NCBI GenBank assembly: GCA_015060205.1
Contig: SUYY01000003.1
Span: 1 to 64,000, forward strand
From: Bacteroidales bacterium
GTDB lineage: Bacteria > Bacteroidota > Bacteroidia > Bacteroidales > UBA932
DNA: 64,000 nt
Direction of reading: 5' to 3'
The notes beneath the pieces are model-generated. The model was given only the letters and a program-made list of their open reading frames with translations. It ran no database searches and was not told the DNA's origin. Of the stretch, positions 45,257 to 53,238 are shown piece after piece (positions within the stretch are counted from its first letter, which is position 1; every line of letters begins with the position of its first letter). The position numbers and the translations under genes were made by a program.

Positions 45257-45927
45257 TCTCGCCGATAGCATATATCCGTACTGAATTTCCGGAAAAATTC
45301 GGTGTTCCGCGTCAGAGTGGGCTTGCGCCTGATCTGCGCGGAACAGTCGTATTCGAACCGGAGTACCGTTCTGCAGATGCTCTGAGAGGACTTGATGGCT
45401 TTTCCCATATATGGCTCATATGGGAGTTCTCGGCCAACAGGAACAATGGAGACTGGCAGCCTACCGTCCGTCCTCCACGTCTGGGTGGAAATGAAAGGAT
45501 GGGTGTGTTTGCAACCCGTTCTCCATTCAGACCCAACCCGCTCGGACTTTCTTGCGTTGAAGTGGATAAGGTGGAGTATGACACTCCGGATGGACCTGTG
45601 ATACATGTCAGAGGGGCGGATCTGATGGATATGACTCCTATATATGATATAAAGCCTTATATACGTTATGCGGATTCTCATCCCGAGGCAGTCTGTGGAT
45701 ATGTCGATACGCTCGATGAAAGAACTCTTACGGTGGTGATTCCCGAAGGGATTGCATCATCGGTGAAGGATAAGTCTGTTCTGGACGCCCTTGTCCAGAC
45801 TCTCAGTCTTGACCCGCGCCCTTCATACCATGATGACCCGGACAGGGTATACGGGCTATCTTATGCCGGAATGAATGTAAGATTTAAGGTTTTTTTAAGA
45901 AAACTTACTGTGATAGGGATAGATTAA
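45250..45927 (+). CDS. trmO: tRNA (N6-threonylcarbamoyladenosine37-N6)-methyltransferase TrmO (TsaA-like)
   Basis: TrmO methylates t6A37 of certain tRNAs (tRNA-Thr in E. coli) using S-adenosylmethionine. The roughly 225-aa protein has ISPIAYIRTEFPEKFGVPRQ, RGLDGFSHIWLIWEFS, PPRLGGNERMGVFATRSPFR, RPNPLGLS and DMTPIYDIKPYIRYAD, the diagnostic blocks of the TsaA/YaeB family. No ATG suits the family start. GTG at 45250, overlapping the nhaA stop by 7 nt, gives the expected N-terminus; a TTG at 45187 would add 21 residues encoded inside nhaA and is less likely. Confidence 0.88.
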   Translation: MLISPIAYIRTEFPEKFGVPRQSGLAPDLRGTVVFEPEYRSADALRGLDGFSHIWLIWEFSANRNNGDWQPTVRPPRLGGNERMGVFATRSPFRPNPLGLSCVEVDKVEYDTPDGPVIHVRGADLMDMTPIYDIKPYIRYADSHPEAVCGYVDTLDERTLTVVIPEGIASSVKDKSVLDALVQTLSLDPRPSYHDDPDRVYGLSYAGMNVRFKVFLRKLTVIGID

Positions 45928-45932
45928 TTGCT

Positions 45933-45940
45933 TAACTTTG
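45933..45940 (+). promoter_or_regulatory. Bacteroidota -7 element (TAACTTTG) for the FNT gene
   Basis: TAACTTTG lies at the very end of, and just after, trmO. The context TAACTTTGCGCCCGTT is identical to the nhaA promoter. Confidence 0.6.
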
Positions 45941-45960
45941 CGCCCGTTAATCAGAATCCT

Positions 45961-46581
45961 ATGATAAGACTTATCAGATCATCAATATTGGCAGGAATAG
46001 CGATTGCATGCGGAGGTTTCGGATTTCTTGCTTCCGGCATTCAGGCGGAGTCGTTCGGACCTCTTTTCGGCTCGATCCTTTTCTCATTCGGACTTATGAC
46101 TGTGGTGGCCTATAAACTGGCACTTTACACGGGTACGGCGGGATTTATCAAGAAGAATGAGGTTGGAAGGCTCTTTGTCATTCTGGGCGGTAACATCATC
46201 GGATGTTTCCTTGTGGGACTGGTGTCAAGGGTCTCGCCGCTTGATATTCAGACTGCGGCAGAAAATCTTCTGCGTCTCAGATTGGAGAGGGGACCGCTCA
46301 GATGCGGACTTCTCGGAATACCATGCGGATTCATGATGACCACGGCAGTGACATTTGCCCGTCAGAAGCATTATATTCCGCTTCTGCTCGCAGTGCCGCT
46401 CTTCATAGTCTGCGGTTTTACCCACTGTGTCGCTGACGCATTCTATTACAGTTGTGTCCCGTTCGCCTTCATCAAGGCAAATTTCCTGTCGGTCCTGCTT
46501 GTCTATGTGAGCATCGTACTCGGCAACCTCATCGGCTGCAATCTTTACCGCATAATCATCCCCGCATCCCAGCGGGACTAA
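45961..46581 (+). CDS. Compact formate/nitrite transporter (FNT) family channel
   Basis: The 206-aa protein has six hydrophobic helices and FNT hallmarks. GFTHCVADAFYY holds the central pore histidine (compare the G-x-E-H-x-V-A-N block of FocA). KLALYTGTAGF corresponds to the first helix-break loop, and VLGNLIGCNLYR to the last helix. It is about 70 residues shorter than FocA/NirC, mainly through short loops, but all six helices are accounted for. It probably passes small monovalent anions such as formate, nitrite or hydrosulfide. I start at 45961 just after the promoter. Downstream lies a structured inverted-repeat element. Confidence 0.82.
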   Translation: MIRLIRSSILAGIAIACGGFGFLASGIQAESFGPLFGSILFSFGLMTVVAYKLALYTGTAGFIKKNEVGRLFVILGGNIIGCFLVGLVSRVSPLDIQTAAENLLRLRLERGPLRCGLLGIPCGFMMTTAVTFARQKHYIPLLLAVPLFIVCGFTHCVADAFYYSCVPFAFIKANFLSVLLVYVSIVLGNLIGCNLYRIIIPASQRD

Positions 46582-46588
46582 GTCAGAT

Positions 46589-46771
46589 AAAAACGAAGTG
46601 ACAGTCTGCCACCGGCGGTCCTCCCCACTATCGTGGGTCCCCTCTTTAAGATTCTTTGAATCTTTTCCTCCTTCGCACCTTGGCAATTCAAACAAGTTTG
46701 ATTGCACTCGGTTTGTCGTCGGTTTCGGGAGCCAATGCCGCCTTGTGACAGACTGTCACTTCGTTTTTTTT
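46589..46771. repeat. Structured inverted-repeat element with three internal hairpins
   Basis: A perfect 20-bp inverted repeat closes the element (46589-46608 with 46749-46768), extended by GGCGG/CCGCC (46614-46618 with 46738-46742). Inside are CCCAC/GTGGG (46624-46637), AAGATTC-ttt-GAATCTT (46648-46664) and TCAAAC-aa-GTTTGA with flanking CAA/TTG (46684-46704). The plus strand ends in T8 and the minus strand in T5, so it could act as a bidirectional terminator for the convergent FNT and DUF2147 genes. The internal fold is far more elaborate than a terminator needs, which suggests a MITE-like or RNA element. Confidence 0.75.
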
Positions 46772-46776
46772 GCTGT

Positions 46777-47202
46777 CTATTTTACTCTGAACCAATCCAT
46801 TGTACGTCCAAGAAGACCTCTTGCATCAAGTGAGCCGCGAACTTTGAGTACATCTCCGTCCACCTGCATTGAGCAGTTGTAGGTCTTTCCATTGCCCGGA
46901 TCGTAGATCTTTCCGCCGGCATATTTGTTTCCGTCCTTCTTCAGTCCGTGGAGCATATTCAGTCCGAGAATCTCTCTTGTGCGGAGTTTAGGATCCGGAT
47001 TGTTCTCGTCTTTTGCAGGAGTTCCGTCTGCTTCAGTCGGCTTTTCAAGCCATACGATCTTGCCGTTGTAGACATCTCCGCTCTTGTATACCTCTACGAT
47101 GGCGGTTCCGTCCTCAAGTTTCCATTTGCCGATGACATCCTGTGCAAATGCAGCAGCGATTGGCATCATCATGCAGATTGCGCTTAAGATAATTCTTTTC
47201 AT
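46777..47202 (-). CDS. DUF2147 domain exported protein
   Basis: The 141-aa product has a signal peptide (MKRIILSAICMMMPIAAAFA) and the DUF2147 pattern: DVIGKWKLEDGTAIVEVYKS, NGKIVWLEKP, DPKLRTREILGLNMLHGLKK and GKIYDPGNGKTYNCSMQVDG, ending LKVRGSLDARGLLGRTMDW. These small lipocalin-like periplasmic proteins are widespread and uncharacterised. It is transcribed from a promoter arranged symmetrically with that of the GH84-like gene. Confidence 0.88.
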   Translation of the reverse strand: MKRIILSAICMMMPIAAAFAQDVIGKWKLEDGTAIVEVYKSGDVYNGKIVWLEKPTEADGTPAKDENNPDPKLRTREILGLNMLHGLKKDGNKYAGGKIYDPGNGKTYNCSMQVDGDVLKVRGSLDARGLLGRTMDWFRVK

Positions 47203-47229
47203 TTCTTATAGGTTTTAAAAGTACGGTCG

Positions 47230-47237
47230 CAAAGGTA
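47230..47237 (-). promoter_or_regulatory. Bacteroidota -7 element (TACCTTTG) for the DUF2147 gene
   Basis: The minus strand reads TACCTTTG. It forms the left half of a palindrome with the divergent promoter at 47251 (9-bp arms CAAAGGTAA/TTACCTTTG). Confidence 0.6.
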
Positions 47238-47250
47238 ATTAAAAATTCCT

Positions 47251-47258
47251 TACCTTTG
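47251..47258 (+). promoter_or_regulatory. Bacteroidota -7 element (TACCTTTG) for the GH84-like gene
   Basis: TACCTTTG lies 27 bp upstream of the start codon and is the mirror image of the DUF2147 promoter. Confidence 0.6.
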
Positions 47259-47284
47259 CACGCTCCACGAAAGCCTTTCAACTG

Positions 47285-48817
47285 ATGAGAAGATATATAC
47301 GGACCATACTTATATTGATTATCCTTTCTTTTGCGACCTTTCCTGCAGATGCGGCAAGACGTAAAAGAATACAGGTGGATACTGTCGGGCTTCGCTGCAG
47401 GGGAGTTATGGAAAGTTTTGCCGGTATTGAGTCCGGATTGGACGAGAGGCTTGATTTCTATGTGTCTGAGAAACTCACACATTATTTCTATTGTCCTTCT
47501 GACGACAGGTACTGCAACAGGTGGGGATGGAAGTTCCTCTATAACGACAGCGACCGTCACATGGTCCGAAACCTGAAGGCCATATGTGAGGGTAAAGGAA
47601 TTGAGTTTGTCTGGACAGTAAACCCGGGTGAACGCTACAGATGGAACGATGAAGATTATAAGTACCTGAGGGATAAACTTATAATGATGTATTACAATGG
47701 CATACGTTCTTTTGCTGTATATTTCCCGGACACTGCCGGTGACTATCGTGATGTAGAAGAAAGACTTAAGGCCGACTTTGTAGCGACTCGAGAAGAGGAA
47801 GTGTCTCTGTATATGATAAACGGCATTCCGGTATCCGAATATCCGTCAGAAGGTCACTCGGCAGTACGCTCCCTTATGCGTGGTTACCATTTCGATGACT
47901 CCTTTGTCGCTTCTGCTACCGCTCAAGATGCAGTGATATGCAATATTCTGGAGAATGATGAGTTTGCACGTCTCGCCCTCATATCTGTAGCGGAATTTGC
48001 AGGAGATCCTCTGAAATATTCTCCGGACAGGACTTTGGCGGATGCGGTCACCACTCTTGATGAGGATGTCAGGGAAGCATTCATGACATTTCTGCGCCAT
48101 ACGGGGAATGTGGATGAATCCACTCAGATATCAGTCTTCAGCCTCGATGGATGGTCGAAGGAAAGATCTGACAGTCTGAAGGCTGAATTTGACAGGATTG
48201 AGGCAGTCCCTGCCATGATGCAGGATTGCTCCGGTACTGAAATATATAGTGCTCTCGAACCTTGGCTGGTGGAGTTCGGCAGGTTGGGAACCAGAGGAAA
48301 AAAGGTTCTATCCTGCATGGAATATTACAAGACAGGCAATCTTGGCGCTTTCTGGCAGACTTATCGGTCTTCGGTAATGTCTGATGAAGAAATTGCATCC
48401 TATCAGATGTATCCTGTGGGAGAAAGCAAACTTCATCCTTTCTGCATGACTGCGATGGAGCAAATGAAGAAAGGCTTCGAAGAAATGCTCCTGAGCAAGA
48501 CACATCTGCATAATCTCGCTTCGACATTATACGCCGAACCGAACGCTGCTCTGGATTCCGACTTCTCCACATATATCAATTCTTCGGGACACATAGAGTT
48601 TGCAATCCCCGCAGATGCGGATACATGCTATCTTCTTACAGGAGACCTGCCTGAGCAGGGAATGGTACTTTTCCGTCAGATCAGGACTGACGGCTCTCTT
48701 GCCGCCGAGTTCGTAGTAAGGTCCGGATATTCGGAATTTCATCTGAAGGAAGGTGCTGTAAAGGTTGATATAGTGGGAGATGTGGATGTGTATGAAAACA
48801 TTTTTGTATATTTGTAG
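47285..48817 (+). CDS. GH84-like (O-GlcNAcase family) exported protein, probably catalytically inactive
   Basis: The 510-aa product has a signal peptide (MRRYIRTILILIILSFATFPADA) and a TIM-barrel region clearly like GH84 beta-N-acetylglucosaminidases: CRGVMESFAGIESGLDERLD, THYFYCPSDDRYCNRWGWKF, GIEFVWTVNPGERYRWNDED and YYNGIRSFAVYF. The catalytic Asp-Asp pair that follows in active GH84 enzymes (FFDDISG) reads YFPDTAG here, so the first Asp, which orients the substrate acetamido group, is Pro148. The substrate-contacting EGFYG is changed to ESFAG. The C-terminal 300 residues are mostly unassigned. A carbohydrate-binding or scaffold function is more likely than hydrolysis. Confidence 0.72.
   Translation: MRRYIRTILILIILSFATFPADAARRKRIQVDTVGLRCRGVMESFAGIESGLDERLDFYVSEKLTHYFYCPSDDRYCNRWGWKFLYNDSDRHMVRNLKAICEGKGIEFVWTVNPGERYRWNDEDYKYLRDKLIMMYYNGIRSFAVYFPDTAGDYRDVEERLKADFVATREEEVSLYMINGIPVSEYPSEGHSAVRSLMRGYHFDDSFVASATAQDAVICNILENDEFARLALISVAEFAGDPLKYSPDRTLADAVTTLDEDVREAFMTFLRHTGNVDESTQISVFSLDGWSKERSDSLKAEFDRIEAVPAMMQDCSGTEIYSALEPWLVEFGRLGTRGKKVLSCMEYYKTGNLGAFWQTYRSSVMSDEEIASYQMYPVGESKLHPFCMTAMEQMKKGFEEMLLSKTHLHNLASTLYAEPNAALDSDFSTYINSSGHIEFAIPADADTCYLLTGDLPEQGMVLFRQIRTDGSLAAEFVVRSGYSEFHLKEGAVKVDIVGDVDVYENIFVYL
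48807..48814 (+). promoter_or_regulatory. Bacteroidota -7 element (TATATTTG) for trpS
   Basis: TATATTTG overlaps the last codons of the GH84-like gene and lies 20 bp upstream of the trpS ATG. Confidence 0.55.
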
Positions 48818-48834
48818 TTTATATACGATAAGAT

Positions 48835-49950
48835 ATGGGAAAAGTTATATTGACAGGTGACCGTCCGACCGGAAAACTTCATCTCGGACATTATGTGGGT
48901 TCACTTCGCAGAAGAGTGGAACTTCAGAATTCAGGAGAATTCGATAAGATATTCATAATGATTGCAGATGCTCAGGCCTTGACAGACAATGCTGACAATC
49001 CGGAAAAGATACGTCAGAACATCATCGAGGTCGCACTTGATTATCTTTCGGCAGGTCTCGATCCTGAAAAGGTGACCATCTTCATCCAGTCCCAGGTTCC
49101 GGAACTGTGTGAACTTGCATTCTATTATATGAACCTTGTGACCGTCCAGCGTCTTCAGAGAAATCCGACTGTGAAGCAGGAGATTCTCCTTCGCGGTTTT
49201 TCAGATAGTGAAGATGACGAGACACAGAACAGGAAGGGTATACCTGTAGGATTCTTTACCTATCCGATCAGCCAGGCTTCTGATATCACGGCTTTCCGTG
49301 CCACAACAGTTCCTGTCGGTGTAGACCAGGCCCCTATGATAGAGCAGACAAGGGAAATCGTGCACAAGTTCAATGCGGTCTATGGTGAAACTCTGGTTAC
49401 TCCGGAAATGCTTCTTCCTGAAAATGCGGTGTGCTGCCGGCTCCCCGGTACTGACGGCAAGGCCAAGATGTCAAAGTCTCTGGGTAACTGCATCTATCTT
49501 TCCGACACTTCCAAGGAGATAAAGAAGAAGGTGAACAGCATGTATACAGATCCTGAACATCTTCAGATCGAAGATCCGGGACATGTCGAGGGAAATGTGG
49601 TCTTTACATATCTTGATGCCTTCAGCACTCCTGAACATTTTGCAAAGTTCCTTCCTGAATATGCGGATCTTGATGAAATGAAGGCGCACTACCGTCGAGG
49701 AGGGCTTGGAGACGGAACATGCAAGAAGTTCCTGTTCAACATCATGGAAGATTTCCTTCAGCCTATCAGAGAGCGTCGTGCAAAATATGAGCAGGACATT
49801 CCGGCAGTATATGAGATTCTCCGCAAGGGATCTGAGACTGCCAGAGCAGAAGCGGCAAAGACGCTTGCAGATGTCCGCAAGGCAATGAAGATCGATTATT
49901 TCGATGATGCCGCCCTGATAGCGGAACACACAAAGAAATACAGCAAGTAA
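48835..49950 (+). CDS. trpS: Tryptophanyl-tRNA synthetase
   Basis: TrpS charges tRNA-Trp. The 371-aa class I synthetase has the HIGH-type motif [13 protein letters not shown] near residue 12-24, the KMSKS motif in [18 protein letters not shown], plus [16 protein letters not shown]. Length is slightly above the usual 330-350 because of a loop near [20 protein letters not shown], a form common in Bacteroidota. A strong hairpin terminator follows. No tryptophan-sensing leader is seen. Confidence 0.97.
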   Translation: MGKVILTGDRPTGKLHLGHYVGSLRRRVELQNSGEFDKIFIMIADAQALTDNADNPEKIRQNIIEVALDYLSAGLDPEKVTIFIQSQVPELCELAFYYMNLVTVQRLQRNPTVKQEILLRGFSDSEDDETQNRKGIPVGFFTYPISQASDITAFRATTVPVGVDQAPMIEQTREIVHKFNAVYGETLVTPEMLLPENAVCCRLPGTDGKAKMSKSLGNCIYLSDTSKEIKKKVNSMYTDPEHLQIEDPGHVEGNVVFTYLDAFSTPEHFAKFLPEYADLDEMKAHYRRGGLGDGTCKKFLFNIMEDFLQPIRERRAKYEQDIPAVYEILRKGSETARAEAAKTLADVRKAMKIDYFDDAALIAEHTKKYSK

Positions 49951-49967
49951 CAACAATATAAAAAAAT

Positions 49968-49993
49968 GAAGAGGCCGGAGCCTCTTCTTTTTT
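49968..49993. terminator. Bidirectional intrinsic terminator after trpS
   Basis: GAAGAGGC / GCCTCTTC (8 bp; 49968-49975 with 49980-49987) with a 4-base loop CGGA. TTTTTT follows on the plus strand and a long T-rich run on the minus strand. It separates the convergent trpS and Dabb genes. Confidence 0.9.
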
Positions 49994-49997
49994 GTTT

Positions 49998-50297
49998 CTA
50001 TCTTTCGTATTCGACTTTAGCACGAACTTCGGCGATAGTCTTTACATATTCTATGACGTTGTCCCTCATGTCGTCTGCCTTGTAGGCTGCAAGTGCTTCC
50101 CAACTGTCAAAGTCTGCTATCATCACTGCATCGTAAGATGACTTTCCGTCATTTCTGTTGATTCCGATTTCGAGTGCAGTCAGACCAGGCACGAGTCCCA
50201 GGAGGGACTGATACTTTTCCTTGACATCTTCAGCCAGTTCTTTTTCAGTCTTGCCATCTGATGGCTTGAACTTCCACATTACACAATATCTTACCAT
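49998..50297 (-). CDS. Dabb (stress-responsive A/B barrel) family protein
   Basis: The 99-aa protein starts MVRYCVMWKFKPSDGKTEKE and has LGLVPGLTALEIGINRN and YDAVMIADFDSWEALAAYKA, the typical core of Dabb ferredoxin-like dimeric barrels. Family members include stress-induced plant proteins and small cyclases/aromatases, but most bacterial ones are uncharacterised. An upstream in-frame start would add ten residues without family similarity, so 50297 is preferred. No promoter match is obvious upstream. Confidence 0.85.
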   Translation of the reverse strand: MVRYCVMWKFKPSDGKTEKELAEDVKEKYQSLLGLVPGLTALEIGINRNDGKSSYDAVMIADFDSWEALAAYKADDMRDNVIEYVKTIAEVRAKVEYER

Positions 50298-50449
50298 AGT
50301 TATTAGATTTTTGAAATGGTTAAACAAATTTGGCTACTAAAGTAAGAACATTCTTTGACATGTCCAAAATTAAATTTCTATTATTTGAAAATAGTTCAGA
50401 GAAGATGTCTTTCTGAATTTTATTCATGCCCTTGCGGGCCATCACACTA

Positions 50450-50569
50450 TTACTTCGGAGTCTTTGCAGCAGGTGCTCTGCTCGCATCATCGCCACCCGT
50501 GCCATCATTGACAGCAGGTCTTTCTTTTACAGGACCGGACCTGTCACGTTGATATTCCGGAGATAAATC
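50450..50569 (-). pseudogene. 39-codon start-less open frame, possible gene remnant
   Basis: In the 302-bp gap before the flippase, the minus strand holds 39 sense codons bounded by TAG and TAA, reading DLSPEYQRDRSGPVKERPAV then NDGTGGDDASRAPAAKTPK. There is no ATG/GTG/TTG start. The Pro/Lys/Ala/Asp-rich composition is that of a hydrophilic C-terminal protein tail rather than random sequence, so it may be the remnant of a deleted gene. Chance cannot be excluded. Nothing else of note is visible in the rest of this gap apart from the flippase promoter. Confidence 0.3.
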
Positions 50570-50570
50570 C

Positions 50571-50578
50571 TATATTTG
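50571..50578 (+). promoter_or_regulatory. Bacteroidota -7 element (TATATTTG) for the glycan cluster
   Basis: TATATTTG lies 21 bp upstream of the flippase ATG and is the only candidate for the four-gene plus-strand cluster. Confidence 0.6.
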
Positions 50579-50599
50579 TATCGTCTTTGTCACTGATTG

Positions 50600-52129
50600 A
50601 TGACCGGAAACAGGGAACATACAAAAAGGATTGCCAGGAACACTCTGATGCTCTACATCAGGATGTTCTTCATGATGGTCTTGGGACTCTTCACATCTCG
50701 TATCGTACTTGAGTCCTTGGGTGAAGACGACTTCGGAATATACAACGTGGTCGGTGGTGTGGTAGCCATGTTCTCGGTGATTTCAGGGGCGCTTACCACG
50801 GCTGTGACAAGATTCATAACTTTCGAGATGGGCAGGGGAGAGAGTGCCAGACTCGGCCGGGTATATTCTACCGCGGTCAATGTGCAGATTATCCTTGCAC
50901 TGATTGTGGTCCTGGTAGCGGAGCCTGTCGGATTATGGTTCATTGACAATGTCATGACCATATCACCCGAAAAGATACCTGCTGCACGTTCGGTCATGCA
51001 TCTATCCCTTCTTGCCTTTGTCATCAATCTTCTGAGCGTGCCGCAGATGGCTTCCATAACGGCGCATGAAAAGATGTCTGCATATGCTTATATCGGTATT
51101 CTTGACGGTACACTCAGATTTGCAGTCGCCCTGCTCATAAGCCGTTCTTCCTCTGACCGTCTTGTCCTATATGCCGCACTGATGTCCATGGTAGTGCTTC
51201 TGGTCAGAATGGCATACGGAATATATTGCAGAAGGCATTTCCCTGAATGCCGCTACAGACCTGTCATGGACAAGGCTCTGATCGGGGAGATGTTTTCATT
51301 TGCCGGATGGAACTTTATCGGAGTTTCTTCGGGCGTCTTGAGGGACCAGGGTGGAAATGTGCTCATAAACGTATTCTACGGCCCTTCCGTCAATGCGGCA
51401 AGAGGTGTCGCCGTCCAACTCAACGGGGCGATCCAGTCATTTGTGACCAATTTCATGACAGCGGTAAACCCTCAGATAACCAAATCCTATGCTGCCGGAG
51501 ACAAGGACTATATGTTCTCCCTCATGCGCAAGGCGTCCAGAATGTCATTCTACCTTCTGCTCGTGCTCGCCCTTCCGGTTCTTTTCAACACGGAATATGT
51601 GATGTCCTTGTGGCTGAAGGAAGTTCCGGAGCATTCGGTACTTTTCGTACAGTGGTTCATAGTCTTTGCCTTGAGCGAATCCATATCCCAACCGCTTATC
51701 ACGGCGATGTTCGCCACAGGAAACATACGGAATTATCAGTTGGTGGTAGGAGGACTTCAACTTCTGAATCTTCCGATATCATATCTTTTCCTGAAGGCCG
51801 GAGCCATCCCTGAGGTGACTGTGATTGTGTCGGTCGTGATTTCTCAGATATCCCTGGGAGCACGTCTTTTCATGCTCGAACGGATGATCGGACTCTCCAT
51901 AAGTGAATTTGTGAAAAGGGTGTATTTCAACGTGCTCATGGTTGCTGCTCTCTCTCTTGTCCTGCCGGTTGCGGTCTCATACGTAGTGACGGACGGCTTT
52001 GCCGGTTTTGCGGTAAAGGTGGCGGTAGCGCTGCTTTCCGCATGTCTGTCCATATTCTTTATCGGTTGTTCGGGAGCAGAGAGGAAAGAGGTGATCGGTT
52101 TTCTGAAAAACAGGCTTATGCGTAAATGA
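50600..52129 (+). CDS. Wzx-type polysaccharide flippase / MOP-superfamily membrane protein
   Basis: The 509-aa protein has about 12-14 hydrophobic helices and the Wzx/RfbX-like N-terminus (RNTLMLYIRMFFMMVLGLFT SR followed by LGEDDFGIYNVVGG), typical of Bacteroidota O-unit or exopolysaccharide flippases. It would move lipid-linked oligosaccharide units across the inner membrane. It heads a plus-strand cluster with pyruvyltransferase, FrhB-like protein and GT32, spaced 10, 1 and -4 bp. A TTG at 50597 could also start translation, adding one residue. Confidence 0.9.
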   Translation: MTGNREHTKRIARNTLMLYIRMFFMMVLGLFTSRIVLESLGEDDFGIYNVVGGVVAMFSVISGALTTAVTRFITFEMGRGESARLGRVYSTAVNVQIILALIVVLVAEPVGLWFIDNVMTISPEKIPAARSVMHLSLLAFVINLLSVPQMASITAHEKMSAYAYIGILDGTLRFAVALLISRSSSDRLVLYAALMSMVVLLVRMAYGIYCRRHFPECRYRPVMDKALIGEMFSFAGWNFIGVSSGVLRDQGGNVLINVFYGPSVNAARGVAVQLNGAIQSFVTNFMTAVNPQITKSYAAGDKDYMFSLMRKASRMSFYLLLVLALPVLFNTEYVMSLWLKEVPEHSVLFVQWFIVFALSESISQPLITAMFATGNIRNYQLVVGGLQLLNLPISYLFLKAGAIPEVTVIVSVVISQISLGARLFMLERMIGLSISEFVKRVYFNVLMVAALSLVLPVAVSYVVTDGFAGFAVKVAVALLSACLSIFFIGCSGAERKEVIGFLKNRLMRK

Positions 52130-52139
52130 CGGTATCAGC

Positions 52140-53237
52140 ATGAAGAAATCTACGGCAACAGTGACATGGGTCACATACAGGAATATCGGTACTTGCCTTC
52201 AGGCCTATGCCCTTCAGAGGGCAATCAAGGATTTGGGGTTTGATAATATGGTCATTGACGATGCTTCTGTCATAGCATCATTTCCGAGGAAACGCTTTTC
52301 TCCGTTGAGACTGCTCAGGAGCATCCCGTTCCTTGCCCCTTCCAGATCTGCCTTTAAAAAATGCAGAAGACAGACCGAATATGAATTGGAGGATTTCAAG
52401 AGGAAATACATGTCGATAGACAGCGGTTGGAAAAGCCGTGAAGACCTTTCCTCGAGATATGAAGTCTTTGTGGCCGGAAGCGACCAGATATGGTCTCCGA
52501 CATCACATTTCGACGATTTCTATTACCTCGGATTCACCGACAGACCCAAGATCGCTTACGCACCGAGTTTCGGCACCTCTCTTTATCCTGATTCCATGGT
52601 TCCTCTTGTCAGGCCATATCTGGATAAGTTCTCCCGTCTGTCAGTGAGGGAGGCTCGAGGGGCGGAGATCCTCAAGGAAAAGTTCGATATGGATGCACAG
52701 GTCACTGCAGACCCGACAATTCTTCTTGACCGTGGCAGGTGGGACATCCTGACACAGGAGAAATCTCCATATGAAAGGCCATACGCCCTGTGCTACTTTC
52801 TTACGTATAACAAGGCTTATATCTCCTTTGCAAGGGAATATTGCCATGAGAGAGGTCTGGACATGAAAGTGGTGGTGACATCCCATGATTTTGTCCGCCG
52901 CGGCTTCGATGAGGTGGTCACGGGTCCTCAGGGCTTTCTGAACTTTCTGAAACACGCCGATATGGTCTTTACTGACTCTTTCCATGGTACCATATTCTCT
53001 CTGATATTTGAAAGACAGTTCATTCCGTTCCGCCGTTTCCGCGACGATTCGCCTCTGAGCCAGAACTCCAGGATGGAGAATCTTCTCTCGAGGACGGGAC
53101 TGGCAGACCGGTTCATGGATGAGGCATCTCTTCCTATGCGTTTCGTGCCCGTAGAATTCGGTCGGGTGCGTCAGGAGATTTCACGTATGAGGGAAGAATC
53201 CCTGAAATATCTTTCAGATTCACTAAACAGCATTTGA
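52140..53237 (+). CDS. Polysaccharide pyruvyl transferase family protein
   Basis: The 365-aa protein has TWVTYRNIGTCLQAYALQRA at the N-terminus, VFVAGSDQIWSP and ADMVFTDSFHGTIFSLIFER, the diagnostic blocks of the PS_pyruv_trans (CsaB-like) fold. Members transfer pyruvate from PEP onto sugar hydroxyls, but in Bacteroidota many act in glycan clusters with unconfirmed substrates. It is followed by an FrhB-like gene after one base, a pairing that recurs in capsule and O-antigen loci and suggests a shared reaction. Confidence 0.9.
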   Translation: MKKSTATVTWVTYRNIGTCLQAYALQRAIKDLGFDNMVIDDASVIASFPRKRFSPLRLLRSIPFLAPSRSAFKKCRRQTEYELEDFKRKYMSIDSGWKSREDLSSRYEVFVAGSDQIWSPTSHFDDFYYLGFTDRPKIAYAPSFGTSLYPDSMVPLVRPYLDKFSRLSVREARGAEILKEKFDMDAQVTADPTILLDRGRWDILTQEKSPYERPYALCYFLTYNKAYISFAREYCHERGLDMKVVVTSHDFVRRGFDEVVTGPQGFLNFLKHADMVFTDSFHGTIFSLIFERQFIPFRRFRDDSPLSQNSRMENLLSRTGLADRFMDEASLPMRFVPVEFGRVRQEISRMREESLKYLSDSLNSI

Positions 53238-53238
53238 T

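Noticed and set aside
46598..46882. 94-codon plus-strand open frame through the inverted-repeat element
   Set aside because: It reads across the hairpins and into the end of the opposite-strand DUF2147 gene and has no coding character.
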